A stretch of 43,502 nt of DNA from Hyphomicrobiales bacterium (GTDB lineage Bacteria > Pseudomonadota > Alphaproteobacteria > Rhizobiales > Rhizobiaceae), in assembly GCA_900467745.1 (NCBI GenBank), contig UBQW01000045.1, positions 331-43,832 on the forward strand, read 5' to 3'. The position numbers were made by a program, and so were the translations under genes. This document shows positions 25,753 to 34,507 of this stretch, one piece after another (the stretch's first letter is position 1; each line of letters opens with the position of its first letter). Below the pieces are notes generated by a model. It did no database searches and had not been told where the DNA came from. It saw only the letters and a list, made by a program, of their open reading frames with translations.

Positions 25753-27735
25753 ATGACCAACTTACCCTTGGGGGCCCAAGTGGAAGATATCTCTGACATG
25801 CACCCCGACTTCAAAAGTCGGCTGATCGACCTGGCGGAATTATTGCCTGGACTAGGGTGGATTGGACTGCCTAATGGGGACTTTCTGTACCACTCGAAGG
25901 CTCTCGTTGCCCTTACTGGGATGCCCACTGAGGAGCAGGTTCGGCGCGACGAAAATGGCGATTTCAACTGGAAGGCCACGGTTGAAGCCGAGGAGTACGA
26001 GAGACTGAGCTCAGCTTGGCTTACGGCTGTGAGGACCGAGCGGGACTTGGAGGTCACGCACCGGATTCGGGCGGTCGATGGCACGTTTCGTTGGCTCAGA
26101 TCGCAGGCTCGACCGCAGCGGGATGACAACGGCAAGGTTATCTATTGGCTGGGCATCTCGATCGACATCCACGAGGCGATGACCGCAATGGAGGAATCCC
26201 TAGCGAAAGAAAGCCGACTCGCGAAGCTCATCGACGCCGTGCCCTCTCCCCTATGGGCGGCCGCCGCGAATGGGGAGCCAACCCACATAAATCGTGCCCT
26301 AGCAGAGCAGACCGGAATAGCGATCGACGATCTCGCCAACGCGGACAAATCGGTTCTCTCTCAAGCGATCGCTAAGGCGATCCACCCGGACGATGCCGAG
26401 AACGTCAACGCCGCCCTCCAGCACTCGTTCCTCACAGGAACGCCGTTCAAGCTCAAGTATCGGCAACTGCGCGCCGACGGCCGATACGGATGGATAAGCG
26501 GCCAAGCGAACGCGCTTCGTGACGCCGACGGAATCATTGTCCAGTGGTACGGTGTATGCCAGGACATCGATGAGGAAGTTCTGGCTCATGAAGCACTTCG
26601 AGAGCGCGAGGCTAGAGTCCGCTTGGCTGTGGATGCACTGCCAGGGCTTGTTTGGATGTGTAACCCGGAGGGTGAGCCGACATATTATAACAGAAGATTG
26701 GAGAACTGGAGCGGAGTTGGGCCGCGGGACATCTTGTCGTCGCGAAAGACACTTCTCTCGACAGCCATTAGGATGATCATCCATCCGGACGATCAGACAG
26801 CAGTAGAAAGATCGATGAGAGCAAGCTTCATCAGCGGCGAACCCTGGATCATGCGATTTCGCCAACGCCGTGCCGATGGCGTTTGGCGCTGGATGGAAGG
26901 ACGAATGGAGGCGCTTCGCGCCAAGACCGGTGAGATCACGCAGTGGTACGGGCTCGAACTCGACATCGACGAGGAGCTGCGGGGACAAGAGTCGCTTAGG
27001 CTAGCGCAAGAGAAACTGGCAAGAGCGGCGCAATATGCTGCCATGGCTGAGCTTTCCGCTTCGATCGCGCACGAAGTCAGCCAGCCTCTGGCCTCGGTTG
27101 TCGCTAGCGCCGATGCCGGCCGACGGTGGATGGAGATGTCTCCTCCGAACCTTGAGCGCGCCCGTATGAGTGCCGAGAGCGTACTACGCGACGCGAACAT
27201 CGCCTCCGATGTCGTGAAGCGAGTGAGAGCGCTTTTCCAGAACAGAGCGTACGAGCGCCATCCAGAGGATCTTAATAAGATCGTCGTTGCGGTCTGCGAT
27301 ATTTTGAATGAAGAGCTCACCGCCGCTGGCGTCGCCGTGGAACAGGATCTCTTCCCAGACTTGCCTGTCGTCGTTGTTGACGGCGTTCATATACAACAGG
27401 TCCTGGTGAATCTGTTTCGCAATGCCGTAGAAGCGATGTCGGAGATCGCTTCGCACTCGAAAAGCATCACCGTCCGGACCCTGTCTACGTCTGACGGTGT
27501 GACGGTCGAAGTTGAGGACACTGGCCCTGGAATTGCGGACGTCGACCGTATATTCAATCCGTTCTTCACCACCAAAGCTGACGGGATGGGGATGGGGCTT
27601 TCGATTTGTCGGTCGGTCTTATACTCCCATAACGGACGATTGTGGGCTGAGAACACCGGTGGCGGAGCAAAAATATCCTTCACCCTACGTAGCGGCGATA
27701 GCGAAGATCCTCGTCGGGCGGAAGGGGAACGCTGA
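25753..27735 (+). CDS. Soluble histidine kinase with three PAS domains
   Basis: The 660-residue protein has no membrane segment. PAS domains span about 25-145, 155-275 and 285-405, each ending in a WYG-x-x-DIDEE type PAC segment. The HisKA box holds H440 in SIAHEVSQPL; the ATPase domain has an N box near 552-560 (NLFRNAVEA), G1 DTGPGIA at 589-595 and G2 GMGMGLSI at 611-618. HPDD motifs recur before the last PAS helices. It likely senses a soluble signal and phosphorylates a FixJ-type regulator such as the one at 29535. The ATG at 25753 has no good ribosome site; ATG at 25798 is a possible shorter start. A box at 25631 lies upstream. Confidence 0.88.
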   Translation: MTNLPLGAQVEDISDMHPDFKSRLIDLAELLPGLGWIGLPNGDFLYHSKALVALTGMPTEEQVRRDENGDFNWKATVEAEEYERLSSAWLTAVRTERDLEVTHRIRAVDGTFRWLRSQARPQRDDNGKVIYWLGISIDIHEAMTAMEESLAKESRLAKLIDAVPSPLWAAAANGEPTHINRALAEQTGIAIDDLANADKSVLSQAIAKAIHPDDAENVNAALQHSFLTGTPFKLKYRQLRADGRYGWISGQANALRDADGIIVQWYGVCQDIDEEVLAHEALREREARVRLAVDALPGLVWMCNPEGEPTYYNRRLENWSGVGPRDILSSRKTLLSTAIRMIIHPDDQTAVERSMRASFISGEPWIMRFRQRRADGVWRWMEGRMEALRAKTGEITQWYGLELDIDEELRGQESLRLAQEKLARAAQYAAMAELSASIAHEVSQPLASVVASADAGRRWMEMSPPNLERARMSAESVLRDANIASDVVKRVRALFQNRAYERHPEDLNKIVVAVCDILNEELTAAGVAVEQDLFPDLPVVVVDGVHIQQVLVNLFRNAVEAMSEIASHSKSITVRTLSTSDGVTVEVEDTGPGIADVDRIFNPFFTTKADGMGMGLSICRSVLYSHNGRLWAENTGGGAKISFTLRSGDSEDPRRAEGER

Positions 27736-27888
27736 AAGGGTAGAAGAGGCCGCGAACTCCTTCCACCTCGAGGGGCGCGACGACCGACTGGTGGTCCGAA
27801 CAGTGTGCCCGCGGCTTGAACGCCCCTTCCGGAGGTGGTTTGCCTTCATGATTCTCAATACGGCAGCGCGCGCGACGAGAGTTCACCC

Positions 27889-28344
27889 CTACGTGGGCAC
27901 GGGGTCTACCAGATGCTGGAGCCGCAAAGCGAGTGCCATGCGGTTCCATACATTGATCGTGCTCACCGCTACGGTTAGCTGCGCTATCTCTTGGAGGCTG
28001 AAATACTCTCTGAGCAAGTCGTAGTCCTGATCAGGTATTCCGGTGTCCGAAACCCGCGTGACACTCTCTGCCCAGTTTAAGACGGCTCGTTCTTTGGGAT
28101 CGAAAATTGGTGATTCCTTCCAGACAGCAATCAGCGAAATCCACTGCTCGGAGAAGCCGGCCTTTCGTGCTTCCTTGGTGTGACTATCAACGCAATACGC
28201 ACAACCATTGATTTGCGACGACCGAATTTCGAGGAGATACACGTATCGTTTGTCCAAGCCGGAGTTCTGGACGTAGAGCTGGAGTCCGTAAATGGTCTTG
28301 AAGGCAAGCGGCTCTTCAAGAGCGATATCGAATCGTTCCTGCAT
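27889..28344 (-). CDS. AhpD-like carboxymuconolactone decarboxylase family protein
   Basis: The 151-residue protein has the AhpD signature: C48-A-Y-C51-x3-H55 in the SSQINGCAYCVDSH stretch, preceded by the helix YVYLLEIR. These proteins form helical trimers or hexamers and act as peroxidases with the Cys pair and His. The rest (KERAVLNWAESVT, QEIAQLTVAVSTINVWNRM) fits the family to the end. AGGAG lies before the ATG. Two imperfect palindromic boxes lie 44 and 90 bases upstream. It may take part in peroxide defence linked to the regulon, but that is inferred. Confidence 0.88.
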   Translation of the reverse strand: MQERFDIALEEPLAFKTIYGLQLYVQNSGLDKRYVYLLEIRSSQINGCAYCVDSHTKEARKAGFSEQWISLIAVWKESPIFDPKERAVLNWAESVTRVSDTGIPDQDYDLLREYFSLQEIAQLTVAVSTINVWNRMALALRLQHLVDPVPT

Positions 28345-28387
28345 TAGAAGCTCCTAATCATGTCTCGGGTCTATCCGAAGCGCTGTG

Positions 28388-28447
28388 AATACTGGTGTTT
28401 CCGATAGTAAGCCCGATCAGGTTGCCCGCTAGATATACGAGGGTGTG
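28388..28447. promoter_or_regulatory. Two imperfect copies of the palindromic box
   Basis: AATAC-TGGT-GTTTC (28388-28401) matches seven of ten positions and TATAC-GAGG-GTGTG (28434-28447) eight of ten. They lie 44 and 90 bases before the AhpD-like gene on the minus strand. Confidence 0.4.
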
Positions 28448-28571
28448 CCCTCGCCACCAGAAATCTAAGCCGCCTCCAGGAGGTAGGTTGACCGTCATCG
28501 CCAAAAGTCTCGCGCAAGGTTGGGGGCGCATCTTTTGCGTGTGCTTTCTAATTTTTCACAAGGGCTGAGAT

Positions 28572-28979
28572 ATGCGCGTTGGGTCTAGTGCCGATTCCAT
28601 TTACAATCTTTTTCAACCGCGGGCTAAACCGGATTCGGTTTCCACAAGCGGGCTATCACAGGCTGCGCCATCGATCAGAAATGTCGGTGGTGGCGGCTCG
28701 GATGAATCGATCGCTGCAGCCTTCCAAGCGCGGCTTGCGCAAAGCAGCTTCGACAGAAACGATACTAACAACGACGGTTTCGTGGATCAGAGCGAATTCG
28801 TTGAAAACAACATGAAGGCGCGGGCCGATGGCTACGTACCCAAGCTTGAAGATGTGCAGAACCATTGGAGCCAGATCGACAAGAATGGGCAGGGTAGGGT
28901 GAGCGAGGACGAGTACAAGAGTGGCTTCTCCTCAACACTGAAGGTGTCCGTCGGTCACCTCGATAAGCCCCTTCGATGA
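28572..28979 (+). CDS. EF-hand calcium-binding protein
   Basis: The 135-residue protein carries a canonical EF loop at 64-75 (D64, N66, D68, F70, D72, E75) and a second, weaker loop at 103-114 (D103, N105, Q107, S111, E114). It has no signal peptide, and the first 45 residues are low-complexity (Ser/Gly-rich). AAGGG lies eight bases before the ATG. Single or paired EF-hand proteins are common in rhizobia and may buffer or sense calcium; partner unknown. Confidence 0.85.
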   Translation: MRVGSSADSIYNLFQPRAKPDSVSTSGLSQAAPSIRNVGGGGSDESIAAAFQARLAQSSFDRNDTNNDGFVDQSEFVENNMKARADGYVPKLEDVQNHWSQIDKNGQGRVSEDEYKSGFSSTLKVSVGHLDKPLR

Positions 28980-28989
28980 TCGTTGTGCA

Positions 28990-29028
28990 GGAGCGGCTCG
29001 AGAGGGTCGCTCCCGCGAAATCGCTTTT
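28990..29028 (+). terminator. Hairpin and T-run after the EF-hand gene
   Basis: GGAGCG (28990-28995) pairs with CGCTCC (29008-29013). A second small stem, GCGA-AA-TCGC, follows at 29015-29024 and runs into TTTT. This double hairpin ends 49 bases past the stop and fits rho-independent termination. Confidence 0.45.
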
Positions 29029-29534
29029 ACAGAGGCCGCATAGTCGAAAACCTATACATTGGGATAGGTAGACCAATTCCGCGAGCCAAGTGGATAGATG
29101 CCCTTCCGATGGCTATCGTGGCGGGGCTGGCAAATTCTTATTTCAAATCGCATTTATTCTAGCCGGCAGAGTTCGAACATGCGGATGCACTAATTCGGAT
29201 CAACCGGCGAGCATTGTTATGGACGGATCAGAAGCTGTCGAGAAAAGCTTCAGCAGTGGGGGAAAACAGGTTGCCGGGCTAAGAGGTCGTTCATCCAACC
29301 CAGCCCCGACAGCCCTTTACACCGGCGCGAATTCATTCGCTTTGTCGATGCACGCTTTCACTGGTGAGAGCCTCTCTCGGTTTTCGCATAGGAAGAGAAT
29401 CGAACTCTACAGGCTGACGCAGGTGGCCATGTCCCGAAGCGCGTTTACTCAGCCTCTGCTCCGACTCTCCCTGAGACCTCGTAAAGAGGGGAGAATACGA
29501 GACTTTGCGCAATTATCTGGATCGTGAGGAAACA
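29029..29534. other. Noncoding region before the regulator gene
   Basis: About 500 bases contain no protein-like frame. A palindromic box at 29053-29066 (TATAC-ATTG-GGATA) opens the region, and TGAGGAAACA at the end is the ribosome site for the regulator. Either the regulator has a long leader or a small RNA starts near the box; the sequence alone does not decide. Confidence 0.4.
29053..29066. promoter_or_regulatory. Palindromic box TATAC-ATTG-GGATA
   Basis: Nine of ten positions match. With its flanks it reads ACCTAT-N8-ATAGGT at 29050-29069, the same 12 fixed bases as the box at 30876-30895. It lies 470 bases before the FixJ-like regulator. Confidence 0.55.
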
Positions 29535-30182
29535 ATGTCCGATCATGACAACCGCATAGATGAACCGACAGTTTTCATCATCGACGATGAACAAAACCTC
29601 CGGCTGTCTCTCCTTAACCTCTTCGAGTCGATGGAGATCAAGGCCGCTGTTTTTGATAGCGCCACCGACTTTCTGGCCAGCTCGAATTTGACAAAGCCTG
29701 GATGCATTCTGTTGGACGTGCAGATGCCTGGGATGACGGGTTTGGAACTGCAGAGTAGTCTCTCTGCAATTGGCAATCCGCTTCCGATCGTGTTCATGAC
29801 CGGCAACGCTAGTGTTCCTATCAGCGTGACCGCTATGAAGGCCGGCGCTTTTGATTTTCTTCTGAAGCCTTTCAATTCCCAGACTGTAGTCTCGATCACC
29901 AACTCCGCTTTTGAAAAAGACGCGGAGCGCAGAGCTAAAATGGTGCAGGTCCAGGAGGCGCGCGCCTGCGCGGATCAATTGACCCCCCGCGAAACCGAGG
30001 TCCTGATGTATGTATCTCAGGGGCTGCTCAACAAGCAGATCGCCTTTGAGATGAGCATCAGTGAGATAATGGTGAAGTTGCATCGCGGGAGAATGATGAA
30101 AAAGATGAAGGCACGTTCGGTCGTGGAAGTCGTTCGAAAGTTCGACCAGGTGCATATGGCAAACGAGATCGTAGCAGCTTGA
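29535..30182 (+). CDS. FixJ-family response regulator (receiver + LuxR-type HTH)
   Basis: From the ATG at 29535 (GAGGAA upstream) the product has 215 residues. The receiver has acid-pocket D17-D18, phospho-acceptor D61 (CILLDVQMPG), T89 and K111. The C-terminal HTH starts at LTPRETEVL and ends with SEIMVKLHRGRMMKKM. Position 179 is Met where the family nearly always has Thr (SEVTVKLH); that residue lies in the recognition helix. Thus its DNA contact may differ. It is 1.8 kb after the kinase gene at 25753 and a likely partner. A palindromic box stands far upstream. Confidence 0.88.
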   Translation: MSDHDNRIDEPTVFIIDDEQNLRLSLLNLFESMEIKAAVFDSATDFLASSNLTKPGCILLDVQMPGMTGLELQSSLSAIGNPLPIVFMTGNASVPISVTAMKAGAFDFLLKPFNSQTVVSITNSAFEKDAERRAKMVQVQEARACADQLTPRETEVLMYVSQGLLNKQIAFEMSISEIMVKLHRGRMMKKMKARSVVEVVRKFDQVHMANEIVAA

Positions 30183-30317
30183 AGGCTTGCTAGCCAAGCG
30201 CAGGGTCAGGTGCAGCGCCCCGCAGACAGCCGCATGTAACGCGAGCGGCGGCCGAACGTGTGTAGCTCTCCCCGATCTCGACAATCCCCATGATCGGTCG
30301 ACTGAGGCGCACGTGCC

Positions 30318-30770
30318 TCAGCTTCGAAGATGGCTTAATTCGCCGAGACGTGCCCGCCTCCAACGGGCGGGGGTCGTGCCAACGAACTTTCGAAACAGTC
30401 GGTTCAAGTGGGCTTGATCTGATAGACCGCACTGCGAAGCGATCTCCGCGAGTTGCGCTTGAGAGTTCAGGATCAAAATCTGTGCTCTCTCCAACCGGCG
30501 TCTCGTTATGAAAGAGTACGGCGACATTCCAATACGAATCGAGAACGCACGCGTGAAATGGCTTGTGCTAAGGTTCGCTTGAGCAGCGAGGTCATCGATA
30601 CGGACTGGCCGGTCCATACGTTCATCGACATAGTCGCTCACTCTTTTGTACTGCCAATCGCACAGGCCCTTTCGTTTCGGCTGGCTTAGGACGCCCAATT
30701 GTCGCGCGGGCACCGTATCCCGGGCCGTTTTCCGTGGGAGTAGCACATGACTTTGTCTGATGTCGTCCAT
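30318..30770 (-). CDS. Short AraC-type transcription factor
   Basis: This 150-residue protein is essentially the AraC DNA-binding domain. Two helix-turn-helix motifs are seen: IDDLAAQANLSTSHFTRAFS (about 58-77) and LAEIASQCGLSDQAHLNRLF (about 108-127), joined by the usual linker helix. The signal-sensing N-terminal domain of full-length members (about 300 residues) is missing; the first 40 residues are unstructured. It resembles the MarA/SoxS-length regulators. Two tandem boxes lie 88-122 bases upstream, so it may be under a FixJ-like regulator. Targets are unknown. Confidence 0.82.
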   Translation of the reverse strand: MDDIRQSHVLLPRKTARDTVPARQLGVLSQPKRKGLCDWQYKRVSDYVDERMDRPVRIDDLAAQANLSTSHFTRAFSIRIGMSPYSFITRRRLERAQILILNSQAQLAEIASQCGLSDQAHLNRLFRKFVGTTPARWRRARLGELSHLRS

Positions 30771-30857
30771 GGGTGCGCCGAGATGAGATAGGTTCTGATT
30801 GTCCTAATGAATGCCTGACGCCCACGGGAAATCCAGTTACTAAAGGTATCGTCAGGC

Positions 30858-30892
30858 TATTGAATGGGATAGTGAACCTATTCTGGAGGATA
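30858..30892. promoter_or_regulatory. Two tandem palindromic boxes upstream of the AraC gene
   Basis: TATTG-AATG-GGATA (30858-30871) and TATTC-TGGA-GGATA (30879-30892) match seven and eight of ten positions and repeat at a 21-bp period, two helix turns, so two dimers could bind on one face. The second is flanked as ACCTAT-N8-ATAGGT. They are 88 and 109 bases before the AraC start and just beyond the permease stop. Confidence 0.55.
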
Positions 30893-30907
30893 GGTCGCCA
30901 AGTGACC

Positions 30908-31903
30908 TTAGAGGGATATCCTTGGATCGGCGAGCGCCTGGAGCAATTCCACAACCGCGCCCACGGCGATGTAAAAAGCGCCCAGCAATAGTGATACTCC
31001 TAGTATTGCTGGGAGATCCGCGCTGGCGAAGGATTGCACCATATACGAACCAAGTCCCGGCCAGCCAAAAACCCGTTCGACAATCAGCAGGTTTCCGAAC
31101 AGCAGTCTCACCTGAAGTCCAGTCATAGCTAGCGGAGCGGACGCAGAATTGCGCAACCCGTGTCGTAGGATTACGCTGAGTTCTGATAGTCCTCGACCTC
31201 GCGCGGCTTGAGCGTGTTGTTGGCGAAGGACGTCGTGCAAAGAACTGCTCAATGTCTGTCCTACCGCTGCAGCTACCGGGAGACCCAAGGCGATCGCGGG
31301 CAAGATCAAATGAGAAAAAGCGTTCCAGCTCAGCTCTGGCCTTCCTGAGAGAAGGCCGTCAATCACCTTCATTCCCGTTGGTCCATTCAATTCACTCCCT
31401 TCAACGCGCCCGCTTCCCGGGAACCACGATAAGCGGAAGGCAAAAACGTAGACCATCAACAACGCGGACAGGTAAATTGGAACTGAACCAATGCCGACCA
31501 GAACGTATCTCAATGCGTTTAACTTCGGGACCGCGGCATGGAAAATCGCTATCGCAATTGCCAGGCATAATCCAAACGAGACCGCCGCCAATGACAATTC
31601 TGCTGTTGCGGGTAGGAATTTCCTCACGTCGGCCGTTACCGGTTGGCGAGTGCGGACAGATGTACCAAGCTCACCGTTAACGAGTCTCGTTACGAAGCGG
31701 CTGTATTGCACCCAGATTGAATCGTTGAGCCCAAGCTGGTCGCGAGTTCTATTCACGATGTCGATAGGCGCGGTGGGGCCAACGATGGCGCGCGCGGGAT
31801 CGGCGGGGATAAAGCTTTGAATGCAGAAAACGATAAAGCTCATACAAAGCAAAACGGACGCCATGGCAGCGAGACGTCTGAAAATGAGTGATATTTTTGC
31901 CAT
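30908..31903 (-). CDS. Peptide/nickel-type ABC transporter permease (DppB-like)
   Basis: The 331-residue inner-membrane permease has about six helices. The N-terminal helix and the FIPADPARAIVGP stretch are typical of DppB/OppB proteins, as is the cytoplasmic loop AQAARGRGLSELSVILRHGLRNS with the EAA-type motif that meets the ATPase. It is the last of four overlapping genes: its ATG shares one base with the preceding permease stop (TAATG). Substrate is set by the binding protein and not visible here. Confidence 0.9.
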   Translation of the reverse strand: MAKISLIFRRLAAMASVLLCMSFIVFCIQSFIPADPARAIVGPTAPIDIVNRTRDQLGLNDSIWVQYSRFVTRLVNGELGTSVRTRQPVTADVRKFLPATAELSLAAVSFGLCLAIAIAIFHAAVPKLNALRYVLVGIGSVPIYLSALLMVYVFAFRLSWFPGSGRVEGSELNGPTGMKVIDGLLSGRPELSWNAFSHLILPAIALGLPVAAAVGQTLSSSLHDVLRQQHAQAARGRGLSELSVILRHGLRNSASAPLAMTGLQVRLLFGNLLIVERVFGWPGLGSYMVQSFASADLPAILGVSLLLGAFYIAVGAVVELLQALADPRISL

Positions 31904-32763
31904 TAGCGCCCCTCCAGCGCGGCTCGTAGGCCGTCTCCAGCGAGGTTAGCTAGCAGGCAAATCAGAAAAACGACCGCGGCTGGCATGAGCGGCAACCACC
32001 AGAAAGCCGTAAGGCTGTCTAGAGAGCGGGCTGTAAGCGCGCCAAGCTCTGGAGCGGGTTCAGGCTCACCGAGTCCAAGAAAAGACATCAACGCAAAAGC
32101 CATGATAACGTTTGAAACATCCAAGGCCGCAGCAACGATCAATGAAGGCACTACGCCCGGAAGCGAGTACTTTAAGACGAGCCTCGCCGGACTCGCTTGA
32201 GAAGCCATCGCAGCCTGGAAATGGGGTCTGACCCGGATGCGACGAACCTCGTCGCGCGCGATTATAGCGTACCATGGCCACCACGCGAGCAACAAAGCGA
32301 TGGCGACGTTCCAAATCCCTGGACCGAGGGCTGCGGCTACGGCCAAGGCAAGGAGTGTGGTAGGCATTACCAGGAAAAGGTCGGTCACACGCTGTAGGGC
32401 GAAATCGAGTACACCGCCTGCGCTACCCGCGATCAGTCCGATAGTCGCACCGGTTGCCAGGCTGGCCAAAATCACCCCAAGACCAGGCAGCCAAGTGTAA
32501 TGAACGCCGAGAGCGACACGGGAAAACAAATCGCGGCCGATATCATCCGTGCCGAACCAATGGGTGGCGGAAGGTGGCAAGAAGGCCGTCGAAACCGGGA
32601 CCTGCGGATCGAAAGGTGAGAAGAAGGACGGCACAGCGGCTACGAGTGTAAGCAAGATGAGCCCAATGAGAGCAAGTTTGGAAGGCCAGCCCACTCGCCA
32701 TAGGTACGCGCGTATCAGTGTTTGCGGCGGGAGCTCTTTGATGAGGGGAGCTGCTCTTTTCAT
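31903..32763 (-). CDS. Peptide/nickel-type ABC transporter permease (DppC-like)
   Basis: I start this at the ATG at 32763, giving 286 residues, because it overlaps the ATPase stop as ATGA; an upstream extension is possible but not needed. The sequence HWFGTDDIGRDLFSRVALG early in the protein is a DppC/OppC hallmark, and RRIRVRPHFQAAM is the EAA loop. About six helices are seen. It pairs with the DppB-like protein to form the channel. Confidence 0.9.
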   Translation of the reverse strand: MKRAAPLIKELPPQTLIRAYLWRVGWPSKLALIGLILLTLVAAVPSFFSPFDPQVPVSTAFLPPSATHWFGTDDIGRDLFSRVALGVHYTWLPGLGVILASLATGATIGLIAGSAGGVLDFALQRVTDLFLVMPTTLLALAVAAALGPGIWNVAIALLLAWWPWYAIIARDEVRRIRVRPHFQAAMASQASPARLVLKYSLPGVVPSLIVAAALDVSNVIMAFALMSFLGLGEPEPAPELGALTARSLDSLTAFWWLPLMPAAVVFLICLLANLAGDGLRAALEGR

Positions 32764-34439
32764 AACTCTTCTAGCCGAGGCATTACCTGAACCGGCAGGC
32801 GCGGACTGTTGATAGACGTCCCTGGATCTATACAAACCAGTTTCGACTGATCGAGGGTAAACGTGCGGTTCGCTATGAAGTCCGCGGCAGTGGTATCGTG
32901 CGTTATAAATAGCATGGCGATCTTCAATCTAAGCCTCATGTCGTTGAGGAGCTCGAGCGTAGAGCGCGCCAACCCCTGATCCATCGCGCTTGTCGGCTCG
33001 TCGCATAATAAAACACTCGGTGGGACCACCAACGCCCTCGCAACTGCGGCACGCTGGCATTGGCCAACGGAGAGGTTTCCGGGCAAAGCGTTGATAAGCT
33101 GCGATGAGAGATTGATGTCCTCCAATGCAGCCACGATCCTGTCCGTTCGTTCTCGTTCGGGCAGCTGCAGAAGCCGTAGCCGCTCGCCGATTTGCTCGCC
33201 AATTGTAAGCCATGGTGTGAAAGAGGCCACCGCATCCTGGAAGACGATTTGGGGTCTTACCCCATGCAAGGTCTCTACAGAGCCCGCATCTGGCCTCGTC
33301 AGCCCGGCGGCGATCCGCAATAGTGTTGTCTTGCCAGCCCCACTCTCCCCCATCAGCGCGACGCATTCGCCAACTCCGATCGACAGGTTGATAGACGACA
33401 GTATTTTTTCCGCTGGTTTCGAATGGAAGAACGACGAGGTCCGGCAAAAGCTGTGTGAAATGTCATTCAGCTTCAGTGCAAATGTATCTCGGTCGATTGC
33501 CGATAAGCGAGAATCTCCAGAAGTCCGTTGTTCCGGACGGAACGCAGAACCCGTCACCCGCAGATGGTCATTCTCCCGGTCTCCAAGCGTCTTGGTGTTG
33601 AGGGTAGACGGCTCCTCGGGAGGATCAGTAGTGCGAGCGGCGGACTTCTGTGAGGCTACGAAACGCGGAGAGACGCCTGACGTCAAGGTATAGCGTGATG
33701 TAAGGAAATCAGACGAACTGTGATCCCTAATCGACTGTTTGCAAGCGTGAGTTCCGACAACGTGACCGTTGCGCAGAACCAGTATTCTATCGGCCAGCGC
33801 TGCCGCGATCTTTAAATTGTGGGTGATGAAGACCACTGCGGTTCCATGTCGTTCTGCTAGGTCGCGAAGTAGTGTAACGACCTTGCCCTGGGTCGCCATA
33901 TCGAGAGCGGTAGTCGGTTCGTCGGCTATCAAAACGTTGGGAAGAGACATTGCTGCCATTGCAATCAACACTCTCTGACGCTGACCTCCGGAAAGCTGGT
34001 GGGGATACCTCGTTTCGATTTTGTCTGAACGTCTCAGCCCCGTCTTGACGAGCCACTCGTCGGCAACGTGATCACCATGATTGCTCGCCCCGCGGAGCTG
34101 CTTTCGTATTCTCATCGTCGGGTCGAGCGCTGCTATCGGGTCTTGAGGGATCGCCCGGACAAGATGTCGTCGGACCGAACGCAAGAGCTTTGGCTTGGCG
34201 TTGACAAGCTCGATCCCCGATATTTTGGCGGAGCCGGTGACGACTGGCTCGCTGCCAGGTGGCATCAAGCCTTGCATCATAAGGCCCAACGTCGTCTTGC
34301 CCGATCCACTCTCGCCGATTATCGCCAGTATTTCTCCTTCACGGACATCTAGGTTTATGTTCTCCAGCGCACGAACAGTGCCTGTTCGTCGACGGAAGGT
34401 AACAGAAAGTCCTCTGATCGTAACAATAGGCGGCTTCAC
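32760..34439 (-). CDS. Double ABC ATPase (DppD-DppF fusion) of the peptide transporter
   Basis: The 559-residue protein carries two full ATPase domains. In the first, Walker A is GESGSGKTT (42-50), the signature LSGGQ (149-153) and Walker B IADEP (171-175). In the second, Walker A GESGAGKTT is near residue 365, the signature reads LSVGQCQRA and Walker B LLCDEPTSAMD follows. The linker of about 70 residues is variable and charged. The second signature is slightly degenerate (V and C in place of G and R/Q), which is tolerated in many transporters. GTG start at 34439 with GGAG nine bases upstream. Confidence 0.88.
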   Translation of the reverse strand: MKPPIVTIRGLSVTFRRRTGTVRALENINLDVREGEILAIIGESGSGKTTLGLMMQGLMPPGSEPVVTGSAKISGIELVNAKPKLLRSVRRHLVRAIPQDPIAALDPTMRIRKQLRGASNHGDHVADEWLVKTGLRRSDKIETRYPHQLSGGQRQRVLIAMAAMSLPNVLIADEPTTALDMATQGKVVTLLRDLAERHGTAVVFITHNLKIAAALADRILVLRNGHVVGTHACKQSIRDHSSSDFLTSRYTLTSGVSPRFVASQKSAARTTDPPEEPSTLNTKTLGDRENDHLRVTGSAFRPEQRTSGDSRLSAIDRDTFALKLNDISHSFCRTSSFFHSKPAEKILSSINLSIGVGECVALMGESGAGKTTLLRIAAGLTRPDAGSVETLHGVRPQIVFQDAVASFTPWLTIGEQIGERLRLLQLPERERTDRIVAALEDINLSSQLINALPGNLSVGQCQRAAVARALVVPPSVLLCDEPTSAMDQGLARSTLELLNDMRLRLKIAMLFITHDTTAADFIANRTFTLDQSKLVCIDPGTSINSPRLPVQVMPRLEEL

Positions 34440-34507
34440 AGTCTCAGCTCCAGCTAATCTTAAAAAGCAAAGAAAGGATCGGACGCTCCCAGATCAACGT
34501 TTACTGT

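Noticed and set aside
29090..29527. Plus-strand open frame of 145 residues
   Set aside because: The composition is not protein-like and no ribosome site is seen; the region is better explained as a leader or noncoding DNA.
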